Assembly: GCA_032622095.1 (NCBI GenBank)
Contig: CP136066.1
Location: 232,998,961 to 233,062,960 of the forward strand
Direction: 5' to 3'
DNA from: Siphonodentalium dalli
Lineage: Eukaryota > Mollusca > Scaphopoda > Gadilida > Siphonodentaliidae
Length of the DNA stretch: 64,000 nt
Below are positions 1 to 9,670 of this stretch, piece after piece. How positions within the stretch are numbered: the stretch's first letter is position 1; every line of letters begins with the position of its first letter. A program made the position numbers and the translations under genes. The notes beneath the pieces are model-generated. The model was not told where the DNA came from. It searched no databases and saw only the letters and a program-made list of their open reading frames with translations.

Positions 1-35
1 ATGTTCTTTAATGAGTACGTCAGTCGAGACGTCAA

Positions 36-118
36 GTACACGTAAAGTTTTAAAGGATTAAACACCGACATAAGAAGCTGGAATAAAATAGAGAAACCTA
101 ATTGAGGACTCAGTGCAA
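36..118 (+). repeat. Tandem-duplicated host unit, copy 1 left part
   Basis: This segment (from ACGTAAAG to GGACTCAG) reappears at 6284-6295 plus 6545-6600 with only a few differences. Its continuation (ACAGTTCATTATTGAG and onward) is found at 6238-6290, on the far side of the large insertion. Copy 1 is therefore a roughly 120-bp host sequence split by the J element and its satellite. Copy 2 is split by a piggyBac-like MITE. Bases 1-35 show nothing recognisable. Confidence 0.75.
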
Positions 119-177
119 ATAGTGTGTCTGTCATTTGCAGAACGAGGTCTCCAGAGTGATTATATGGAGAATACCTA

Positions 178-390
178 CAGTAATGCTCTAATTAATCGAC
201 CTCTTAACCAAAGCAGAATTATGGGTAACTTTTCAGGATTTAGTCGGAAATATGGCTTGTTGCCATTCATCGGAAAGCTCTCGGGGAGAGCTTTCCAATG
301 AATGGCAACAAGCCATATTTCCAACTAAATCCTGAAAAGTTACCCATAATTCTGCTTTGGTTAAGAGGTCGATTAATTAGAGCATTACTG
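178..390. mobile_element. Family A foldback MITE (pogo/Tigger-like), full length
   Basis: This is a near-perfect palindrome with arms of about 105 bp centred near 285. The ends are CAGTAATGC and GCATTACTG, flanked by TA on both sides (176-177 and 391-392). Site 7671-7745 carries the same flanks with a single TA and no element, so the boundaries and the TA duplication are seen directly. TA targets and CAGT-type ends followed by a TCGAC/TTAACC stretch fit pogo/Tigger elements of the Tc1/mariner group. It has no coding capacity; the short frames in it are palindrome shadows. Confidence 0.85.
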
Positions 391-769
391 TACATGACGG
401 GAGCTTCCGGAATTTTAGCAAAAACCCTGACTCAGTTCATTATCTCGCACAGCGGGCTAGCATTACTAAATTCACCCACTGGGAACCTCATTCTGCATGG
501 CCTCATCTGATATGGGAGACATCGACTCAGATTGAAGTTCCCAAATGATGAATATTGTGATATACACCCATTGGGAACCTTGATTATGCAATGTGCCGTC
601 TGCCAATTTGGTGATATAGAGAAACAAAACTAAAAAAGAAATAGAATCTATGTGAAGACGTTTCTATAGAAATTTGATAATAAAGAAACTTTCCAAAGAT
701 GAGGCCTAAACAGAATGAGGTCCCCAGAGGGTGAATTTACTGATGCTATCCCGCACGGAGGGCTAGCAT

Positions 770-3700
770 CACCAAATTCACCCTCTGGGAACCTCATTCA
801 TTTGAAGATGATAGCCCACCGTATGGGATAGCATCACTAAATTCACCCTCTGGGAACCTCATTCATTTGAAGATGATAGCCCACCGTATGGGATAGCATC
901 ACTAAATTCACATGCTGGGAACCTCATTCATTTGAAGATGATAGCCCACCGTATGGGATAGCATCACTAAATTCACCCTCTGGGAACCTCATTCATTTGA
1001 AGATGATAGCCCACCCTATGGGATAGCATCACTAAATTCACCCTCTGGGAACCTCATTCATTTGGAGATGATAGCCCACCGTATGGGATAGCATCACTAA
1101 ATTCACCCTCTGGGAACCTCATTCATTTGGAGATGATAGCCCACCGTATGGGATAGCATCACTAAATTCACCCTCTGGGAACCTCATTCATTTGAAGATG
1201 ATAGCCCACCGTATGAGATAGCATCACTAAATTCACCCTCTGGGAACCTCATTCATTTGAAGATGATAGCCCACAGTATGAGATAGCATCACTAAATTCA
1301 CCCTCTGGGAACCTCATTCATTTGAAGATGATAGCCCACCGTATGGGATAGCATCACTAAATTCACATTCTGGGAACCTCATTCATTTGAAGATGATAGC
1401 CCACCGTATGGGATAGCATCACTAAATTCACCCTCTGGGAACCTCATTCATTTGAAGATGATAGCCCACCGTATGGGATAGCATCACTAAATTCACATTC
1501 TGGGAACCTCATTCATTTGAAGATGATAGCCCACCGTATGGGATAGCACCACTAAATTCACCCTCTGGGAACCTCATTCATTTGAAGATGATAGCCCACC
1601 GTATGGGATAGCATCACTAAATTCACCCTCTGGGAACCTCATTCATTTGAAGATGATAGCCCACCGTATGGGATAGCATCACTAAATTCACCCTCTGGGA
1701 ACCTCATTCATTTGAAGATGATAGCCCACGGTATGGGATAGCATCACTAAATTCACCCTCTGGGAACCTCATTCATTTGAAGATGATAGCCCACGGTATG
1801 GGATAGCATCACTAAATTCACCCTCTGGGAACCTCATTCATTTGAAGATGATAGCCCACGGTATGGGATAGCATCACTAAATTCACCCTCTGGGAACCTC
1901 ATTCATTTGAAGATAATAGCCCACGGTATGGGATAGCATCACTAAATTCACCCTCTGGGAACCTCATTCATTTGAAGATGATAGCCCACAGTATGGGACA
2001 GCATCACTAAATTCACATTCTGGGAACCTCATTCATTTGAAGATGATAGCCCACCGTATGGGATAGCATCACTAAATTCACCCTCTGGGAACCTCATTCA
2101 TTTGAAGATGATAGCCCACCGTATGGGATAGCATCACTAAATTCACATTCTGGGAACCTCATTCATTTGAAGATGATAAATCACGGTATGGGATAGCATC
2201 ACTAAATTCACCCTCTGGGAACCTCATTCATTTGAAGATGATAGCCCACCGTATGGGATGGCATCACTAAATTCACCCTCTGGGAACCTCATTCATTTGA
2301 AGATGATAGCCCACTGTATGGGATAGCATCACTAAATTCACCCTCTGGGAACCTCATTCATTTGGAGATGATAGCCCACCGTATGGGATAGCATCACTAA
2401 ATTCACCCTCTGGGAACCTCATTCATTTGAAGATGATAGCCCACCGTATGGGATAGCATCACTAAATTCACCCTCTGGGGAACCTCATTCATTTGAAGAT
2501 GATAGCCCACCGTATGGGATAGCATCACTAAATTCACATTCTGGGAACCTCATTCATTTGAAGATGATAGCCCACAGTATGGGATAGCATCACTAAATTC
2601 ACCCTCTGGGGACCTCATTCATTTGAAGATGATAGCCCACCGTATGGGATAGCATCACTAAATTCACCCTCTGGGAACCTCATTCATTTGAAGATGATAG
2701 CCCACCGTATGGGATAGCATCACTAAATTCACCCTCTGGGAACCTCATTCATTTGAAGATGATAGCCCACCGTATGGGATAGCATCACTAAATTCACCCT
2801 CTGGGAACCTCATTCATTTGAAGATGATAGCCCACCGTATGGGATAGCATCACTAAATTCACCCTCTGGGAACCTCATTCATTTGAAGATGATAGCCCAC
2901 GGTATGGGATAGCATCACTAAATTCACCCTCTGGGAACCTCATTCATTTGAAGATGATAGCCCACCGTATGGGATAGCATCACTAAATTCACCCTCTGGG
3001 AACCTCATTCATTTGAAGATGATAGCCCACAGTATGGGACAGCATCACTAAATTCACCCTCTGGGAACCTCATTCATTTGAAGATGATAGCCCACCCTAT
3101 GGGATAGCATCACTAAATTCACCCTCTGGGAACCTCATTCATTTGAAGATGATAGCCCACCGAATGGGATAGCATCACTAAATTCACCCTCTGGGAACCT
3201 CATTCATTTGAAGATGATAGCCCACCGAATGGGATAGCATCACTAAATTCACCCTCTGGGAACCTCATTCATTTGAAGATGATAGCCCACAGTATGGGAC
3301 AGCATCACTAAATTCACCCTCTGGGAACCTCATTCATTTGAAGATGATAGCCCACGGTATGGGATAGCATCACTAAATTCACCCTCTGGGAACCTCATTC
3401 ATTTGAAGATGATAGCCCACGGTATGGGATAGCATCACTAAATTCACCCTCTGGGAACCTCATTCATTTGAAGATGATAGCCCACGGTATGGGATAGCAT
3501 CACTAAATTCACCCTCTGGGAACCTCATTCATTTGAACTGGGAACCTCATTCATTTGAAGATGATAGCCCACCGTATGGGATAGCATCACTAAATTCACA
3601 TTCTGGGAACCTCATTCATTTGAAGATGATAAATCACGGTATGGGATAGCATCACTAAATTCACCCTCTGGGAACCTCATTCATTTGAAGATGATAGCCC

Positions 3701-6204
3701 ACCGTATGGGATGGCATCACTAAATTCACCCTCTGGGAACCTCATTCATTTGAAGATGATAGCCCACTGTATGGGATAGCATCACTAAATTCACCCTCTG
3801 GGAACCTCATTCATTTGGAGATGATAGCCCACCGTATGGGATAGCATCACTAAATTCACCCTCTGGGAACCTCATTCATTTGAAGATGATAGCCCACCGT
3901 ATGGGATAGCATCACTAAATTCACCCTCTGGGGAACCTCATTCATTTGAAGATGATAGCCCACCGTATGGGATAGCATCACTAAATTCACATTCTGGGAA
4001 CCTCATTCATTTGAAGATGATAGCCCACAGTATGGGATAGCATCACTAAATTCACCCTCTGGGGACCTCATTCATTTGAAGATGATAGCCCACCGTATGG
4101 GATAGCATCACTAAATTCACCCTCTGGGAACCTCATTCATTTGAAGATGATAGCCCACCGTATGGGATAGCATCACTAAATTCACCCTCTGGGAACCTCA
4201 TTCATTTGAAGATGATAGCCCACCGTATGGGATAGCATCACTAAATTCACCCTCTGGGAACCTCATTCATTTGAAGATGATAGCCCACCGTATGGGATAG
4301 CATCACTAAATTCACCCTCTGGGAACCTCATTCATTTGAAGATGATAGCCCACGGTATGGGATAGCATCACTAAATTCACCCTCTGGGAACCTCATTCAT
4401 TTGAAGATGATAGCCCACCGTATGGGATAGCATCACTAAATTCACCCTCTGGGAACCTCATTCATTTGAAGATGATAGCCCACAGTATGGGACAGCATCA
4501 CTAAATTCACCCTCTGGGAACCTCATTCATTTGAAGATGATAGCCCACCCTATGGGATAGCATCACTAAATTCACCCTCTGGGAACCTCATTCATTTGAA
4601 GATGATAGCCCACCGAATGGGATAGCATCACTAAATTCACCCTCTGGGAACCTCATTCATTTGAAGATGATAGCCCACCGAATGGGATAGCATCACTAAA
4701 TTCACCCTCTGGGAACCTCATTCATTTGAAGATGATAGCCCACAGTATGGGACAGCATCACTAAATTCACCCTCTGGGAACCTCATTCATTTGAAGATGA
4801 TAGCCCACGGTATGGGATAGCATCACTAAATTCACCCTCTGGGAACCTCATTCATTTGAAGATGATAGCCCACGGTATGGGATAGCATCACTAAATTCAC
4901 CCTCTGGGAACCTCATTCATTTGAAGATGATAGCCCACGGTATGGGATAGCATCACTAAATTCACCCTCTGGGAACCTCATTCATTTGAAGATGATAGCC
5001 CACGGTATGGGATAGCATCACTAAATTCACCCTCTGGGAACCTCATTCATTTGAAGATGATAGCCCACCGTATGGGATAGCATCACTAAATTCACCCTCT
5101 GGGGACCTCATTCATCTGAAGATGATAGCCCACCGTATGGGATAGCATCACTAAATTCACCCTCTGGGAACCTCATTCATTTGAAGATGATAGCCCACAG
5201 TATGGGACAGCATCACTAAATTCACCCTCTGGGAACCTCATTCATTTGAAGATGATAGCCCACAGTATGGGATAGCATCACTAAATTCACCCTCTGGGAA
5301 CCTCATTCATTTGAAGATGATAGCCCACAGTATGGGATAGCATCACTAAATTCACCCTCTGGGAACCTCATTCATTTGAAGATGATAGCCCACAGTATGG
5401 GATAGCATCACTAAATTCACCCTCTGGGAACCTCATTCATTTGAAGATGATAGCCCACCCTATGGGATAGCATCACTAAATTCACATTCTGGGAACCTCA
5501 TTCATTTGAAGATGATAGCCCACAGTATGGGATAGCATCACTAAATTCACCCTCTGGGAACCTCATTCATTTGAAGATGATAGCCCACAGTATGGGATAG
5601 CATCACTAAATTCACATTCTGGGAACCTCATTCATTTGAAGATGATAGCCCACAGTATGGGATAGCATCACTAAATTCACCCTCTGGGAACCTCATTCAT
5701 TTGAAGATGATAGCCCACAGTATGGGATAGCATCACTAAATTCACCCTCTGGGAACCTCATTCATTTGAAGATGATAGCCCACCCTATGGGATAGCATCA
5801 CTAAATTCACATTCTGGGAACCTCATTCATTTGAAGATGATAGCCCACAGTATGGGATAGCATCACTAAATTCACCCTCTGGGAACCTCATTCATTTGAA
5901 GATGATAGCCCACAGTATGGGATAGCATCACTAAATTCACATTCTGGGAACCTCATTCATTTGAAGATGATAGCCCACAGTATGGGACAGCATCACTAAA
6001 TTCACTCTCTGGGAACCTCATTCATTTGAAGATGATAGCCCACCGTATGGGATAGCAACACTAAATTCACCCTCTGGGGACCTCATTCATTTGAAGATGA
6101 TAGCCCACAGTATGGGATAGCATCACTAAATTCACCCTCTGGGAACCTCATTCATTTGAAGATGATAGCCCACAGTATGGGATAGCATCACTAAATTCAC
6201 ATTC
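770..6204 (+). repeat. 65-bp satellite array, about 83 units
   Basis: The unit is 65 bp and begins ATTCACCCTCTGGGAACCTC; it contains CATTTGAAGATGATAGCCCA and GGGATAGCATCACTAA. Variants differ at a few positions (CACATTCTGG for CACCCTCTGG; CCACCG, CCACGG, CCACAG). A block carrying a diagnostic AAATCACGG variant at 2175 recurs at 3628 with the same order of variants, giving a 1453-bp higher-order duplication. Its junction (about 3527-3545) is out of register. A 5-unit period (325 bp) is visible at about 5455-5960. The unit equals one arm of the J/B terminal hairpin plus a spacer. Stops occur in all frames. Confidence 0.95.
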
Positions 6205-6299
6205 TGCTAATTACAGACACACTACTTGCAGGCTTGAGACAGTTCATTATTGAGAATTGTAATATATTCTCTGATGTCTAGTAGACGTAAAGTTTTTAA

Positions 6300-6382
6300 C
6301 CCTTTGAGTGCCAGGGGCCGATATCATCGGCCCTAAACCTACACAATAAGTCTGTTAAAGAATATAATAAAATATATTAAAA

Positions 6383-6415
<33 letters not shown>

Positions 6416-6540
6416 CAATTAAGCCAATGCATTCTCTTATATATGCGAGGCGACCTATGGTCGACTCGCATATATAAGAGAATGCATTGGCACAGGGTAT
6501 ATGGGTTGATACAAAAATCGGACCTGGCACTCAAAGGGTT
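6300..6540 (+). mobile_element. Family C piggyBac-like MITE
   Basis: The ends are CCCTTTGAGTGCCAGG and its inverse, and TTAA flanks both sides (6296-6299 and 6541-6544). The interior holds a poly-A tract and a 31-bp-arm hairpin (CCAATGCATTCTC to GAGAATGCATTGG, about 6425-6491). Comparison with the unoccupied copy at 36-60 shows a single TTAA-containing site there. TTAA duplication and CCCTTTG-type ends are hallmarks of piggyBac elements. No transposase is present. Confidence 0.85.
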
Positions 6541-6544
6541 TTAA

Positions 6545-6715
6545 GGATTAAACACCCACATAAGAAGCTGGAATAGAATAGAGAAAGCTAATTGAGGACT
6601 CAGACAGTTGATTGAGGACTCAGACAGTTGATTGAGGACTCAGACAGTTGATTGAGGACTCAGACAGTTGATTATTGAGAATTGTAACACTAATATATTC
6701 CCTGATGTCTGGGTG
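6545..6715 (+). repeat. Host unit copy 2 with 4 x 20-bp minisatellite
   Basis: After the MITE, the duplicated host unit resumes. At 6591-6670 a 20-bp motif, ATTGAGGACTCAGACAGTTG, is repeated four times without mismatch, then continues as ATTATTGAGAATTGTAAC, matching 6244-6260. It appears once in copy 1, so this is a small local expansion. Confidence 0.85.
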
Positions 6716-7361
6716 ATACAAAGAGGTGTGCAATCATTTCAGCAATTCTGCTGTTTATTCACTAATTGATGCAGAGTTTTATCGTCAATGTGATATCCCT
6801 CGAGAGTCGCCAGGATTTCTGAACAAAGTGACATTAACTGATTTAAAGAAAAATCGTCTTGTTTAAACATCTCAGATGAGATGTGTTTCCTTTAGTGCAA
6901 CACAGATAATTGTTTTTTTACACCTAAACAGAACTGTGACTCAGTGATAGTGCATATGCTTGTCTGAAGGAAGCTTTATTGCAAGAAATATAATGAAAAA
7001 AGATCTTGATTAACCCTTTCATGTTGGGAGCTGCACTGGCGCAACATTAAAGACCCTGTGCCAATGCATTATCTTAAATATGCAAGTCGACCATAGGTCT
7101 TAACATTCTTTAACAATTTTTACCATTTTTTTGTATCATTTTTTCTTACATTCTTTAACATTTTTATCATTTTTTATTATTTTTTCTTACATAATTTGGC
7201 CATAAAAGCAGTTTCATAATTATCGGTAATAGACACGTTTAATATCAGCGCGTGTGATGACGTCACGGCGTTCTTCAAATAACTTGCGATCGCTGTAGTT
7301 TATGATTGTTGTTTTCGATGAATATTTCGCGTTGCTTCGGGTTTATTTGATCATGTGATAA
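6716..7361. other. No gene seen; E-type remnant and AT-rich stretch
   Basis: 6716-6800 resembles 8313-8396 (both run through TTTCAGCAATTCT and TTTATT). 7014-7100 is a fragment of the E/C MITE group (TTAACCCTTTCATG start, CCCTGTGCCAATGCATT hairpin start). 7100-7200 is dominated by runs of T. Nothing coding was recognised. Confidence 0.5.
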
Positions 7362-7513
7362 AAGGTATCTCACACTCGTCCTATTTTATACGTAATTTAT
7401 CAACCTCGTCCTCTAAATTCTATTTGAGCCTCGGTAAACCTCGGCTCAAATCGAATTTAGTGAACTCGGTTGATAAATTCCGTATAAAATAGAAACTCAT
7501 GTGAGATCCTCTA
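7362..7513. mobile_element. Family L foldback repeat
   Basis: Imperfect palindrome with arms of about 70 bp: GTATCTCACACTCGTCCTAT on the left pairs with the region ending CTCATGTGAGATCC, around a short TAAA loop near 7435. Related half-copies occur in tandem at 12431-12752. Target duplication and superfamily are unclear. Confidence 0.65.
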
Positions 7514-7654
7514 TATATCATTTTTTTTTACATCATTTAACACTTTTTATAATTTTTTTTATCATTATTTCTTACATTCTTTAACAATTTTTTTATCATT
7601 TTATTAATTTTTTCTTACATTTTTTAACAATTATAAAAAATAATATAAAATTTG

Positions 7655-7770
7655 TTAGGCCAATGCATTCTCCCCAGAGTGATTATATGGAGAATACCTA
7701 CATGACGGGAGCTTCCTGAATTTATGCAAAAACCCTGTGCCAATGCATTCTCTTATATATATGAACATAG
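7655..7770 (+). mobile_element. E-type MITE remnant carrying the empty site of element A
   Basis: GTTAGGCCAATGCATTCTC and CCCTGTGCCAATGCATTCTC are pieces of the E/C hairpin core. Between them lies GATTATATGGAGAATACCTA followed by CATGACGGGAGCTTCC, the same sequence that flanks the A element at 158-177 and 391-407, with only one TA. It is a paralogous empty site. 7514-7654 is T-rich low-complexity DNA. Confidence 0.75.
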
Positions 7771-7826
7771 GGCTTGGCCTTTCCCAAGCATTATGATATC
7801 AAACATGCGTATATCAGAGGTCTGTT

Positions 7827-8100
7827 GAATGTCAAAGTAACGAGATTTATAAGTAAACAAAGTAATGAGATTTATAAGTAAACAAAGCCTTGTTTTCAAG
7901 ATAATTTTGATTTGTCTCGCTATCAGAAAATATATATAAACAATACATTAAACGACTCTATGATCACTTTACCTTTTTGTATCACGATAAATGATATATC
8001 ATTTTGAAGGCAGATTAATCGCGAACATGTCAGATGATTAATAACATGCAGAAGTTCATGTGAATGCCTGGGCTCCATGTGTAAATGTAGTATATCTTTT
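7827..8100 (+). repeat. Dispersed repeat K, copy 1
   Basis: About 270 bp matching 45893-46140 with moderate divergence, including AACAATACATTAAACGA and the segment ending at the GGGCTCCA box. A 26-bp segment is duplicated in tandem at 7838-7888 (GAGATTTATAAGTAAACAAAG twice). No coding potential was seen. Confidence 0.7.
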
Positions 8101-8197
8101 CAGTCCAAAAACAGCATCAACCCACCGATATCCCAAGCTTTATTGGAACCGAGAAGACTTAGTCTAGCTTCTCTAGCACAATGTATATATGTAAATA

Positions 8198-8310
8198 CAG
8201 TAATGCCCTAAATAATCAACTCCTTAACCACAGCAGAATTATGGGTCATTTTTCAGGATTTAGTCAGAAATATGGCTTGTTGCCATTCATCGGAGAGCTC
8301 TCAGTGATTT
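8198..8310 (+). mobile_element. Family A MITE, left half only
   Basis: Starts TACAGTAATGCCCTAAATAA and runs through the GGATTTAGTC and GTTGCCATTCATCGG motifs to CTCTCAGTGA, then stops at the palindrome centre. It is followed by sequence similar to 6716-6800. The right arm is absent. Confidence 0.75.
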
Positions 8311-8683
8311 CTGGAGAAACAAAGAGTTGTACAACCCTTTCAGCAATTCTCATGTTTATTTACTAGTTGATCCAGTAATTTATTATTGATGTCAGACCAG
8401 CCACCAGTCGTTAGCAGTGTTTCTCATAAAGGGCCATTGAGTTTGATATTTGTGACGTCAGTTCAAATATTTGCAAGTTCTCATTTTTGGCACCCTGTTT
8501 CTATCGAAATTAGGTTAATCTTGAAGGCTTCATAATCGTGGAGATTCAAGTATATATAACCACTTGATTATTCCAATCTAAAAAGGACTGGTTTATACAT
8601 CTTAAATGTGCCAAATTTCATACTATTATTAGTGATCTGACAAAATAACATAATGTGATATTATGATATAACATATGCTGATA
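8311..8683. other. No feature recognised
   Basis: AT-rich sequence with no repeat match apart from 8313-8396, which resembles 6716-6800. No splice-flanked coding segment was recognised on either strand. Confidence 0.4.
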
Positions 8684-9115
8684 TACAGTAATGCCCTAAG
8701 TAATCGACTCCTTAAACACAGAAGAATTATGGGTAACTTTTCAGGATTTAGTCGGATAACAATACGGTTACAGTGGAATTACCGATACAAGTCCAATTTA
8801 GACCAAAAAGATACTGAAGTTTAATCAAAATATGACGGTAAACATTGGAGAAGGTCAAAGCAATGAAAACTATTCTGAAAGTTGAATTACCCCCGAAGCC
8901 AAAGAAATAGAAGTTTAGGGGTGTTTAATCGGATTGAGTACCTTTAAAATATTTTAGCGGAAACTTCCACCCGGCTTCGTAAATCTTCGATGGGCTTCTA
9001 AAAGGGGAGAGCTTTCCAATGAATGGTAACAAGCCATATTTCCGACTAAATCCTGAAAAGTTACCCATAATTCTGCTTTGGTTAAGAGGTCGATTACTTA
9101 GGGCATTACTGTACA
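8684..9115. mobile_element. Family A MITE split by about 246 bp of foreign sequence
   Basis: The left arm (8684-8757, TACAGTAATGCCC to GGATTTAGTCGGA) and the right arm (9004-9115, GAGAGCTTTCC to GGGCATTACTGTA) belong to one palindrome. 8758-9003 is unrelated to the family and about 30 bp of the left arm is missing, so this is an insertion with deletion or a replaced centre. Confidence 0.65.
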
Positions 9116-9670
9116 TAGACTGAGCTTATCCTCAGGTTACACAGACACTGAATAGAGTGGGGGGTAGCTGACCCTCTTGCTCTCCTTCAGGTGCGAGACA
9201 TTTGATACCCAAAACAAATGACACCCATCGAAAAAAGTCAAATGATACCTTCATGTTGAGTCAAATGATACCTTTTAAAAATAAAGTATTAAATATTTTC
9301 TTCTTTTTTTTCTCTTGAAGAAACTAATTTTCATATTTTAGTATGAGTATCATCTTACATAAGGATCATTTGACCCACTCTTTAAACTAATCAAGAAGAT
9401 GAATATATGCACCTAAATTCTCCGAACAAAGAAATTTAAATGCCTTAAAAAATTAGGGTTTATATTAAAGTACACTAAATATTTTATTTATTAATTTTTT
9501 TTTATTTCGGCATATTCTTCTGACTTTTCATGTATTATATTTTATCTACAAGATATTGAGCTAAAATAATTTTGATTGTCAAAAGTTTTTTTGAAAAACA
9601 ATGTTTTAACGATATTTTAAAATTAAACTCGGGTAGCATCACTAAATTCACCCTCTGAGGACCTCATTAA
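9116..9670. other. No gene seen; B-arm fragment at the end
   Basis: 9180-9290 repeats a CAAATGATACC-type phrase several times. 9633-9670 is an isolated J/B arm fragment (TAGCATCACTAAATTCACCC). The rest is AT-rich with no recognisable feature. Confidence 0.5.

Larger units (their letters stand above)
101..6236. mobile_element. Hairpin-ended J element, right end blown up into a satellite
   Basis: The left end reads GTGTGTCTGTCATTTGCAG (121-140) and the right end is its inverse, CAGACACACTACTTGCAGGC (6214-6233). This is the terminal arrangement of the B/J family seen intact at 28035-28480. The left hairpin is interrupted by an A element (178-390). An interior of about 200 bp (505-705) matches 28143-28340. 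The right hairpin (706-6204) keeps its outer and inner edges, but one arm segment is repeated about 83 times. The family is non-autonomous: no transposase frame is present. The 8-bp target duplication is not clean here. Confidence 0.7.

Noticed and set aside
770-6204. Regular array resembling a CRISPR locus
   Set aside because: Units are contiguous 65-bp repeats without distinct spacers, there are no cas-like genes, and the context is eukaryotic.
6339-6530. Repeated short frames in family C, D and E MITEs (for example also 12210-12511, 16751-17300, 24551-24733, 34273-34533, 34824-35219)
   Set aside because: All are translations of the shared hairpin and ends. Similar peptides appear on both strands because the DNA is palindromic.
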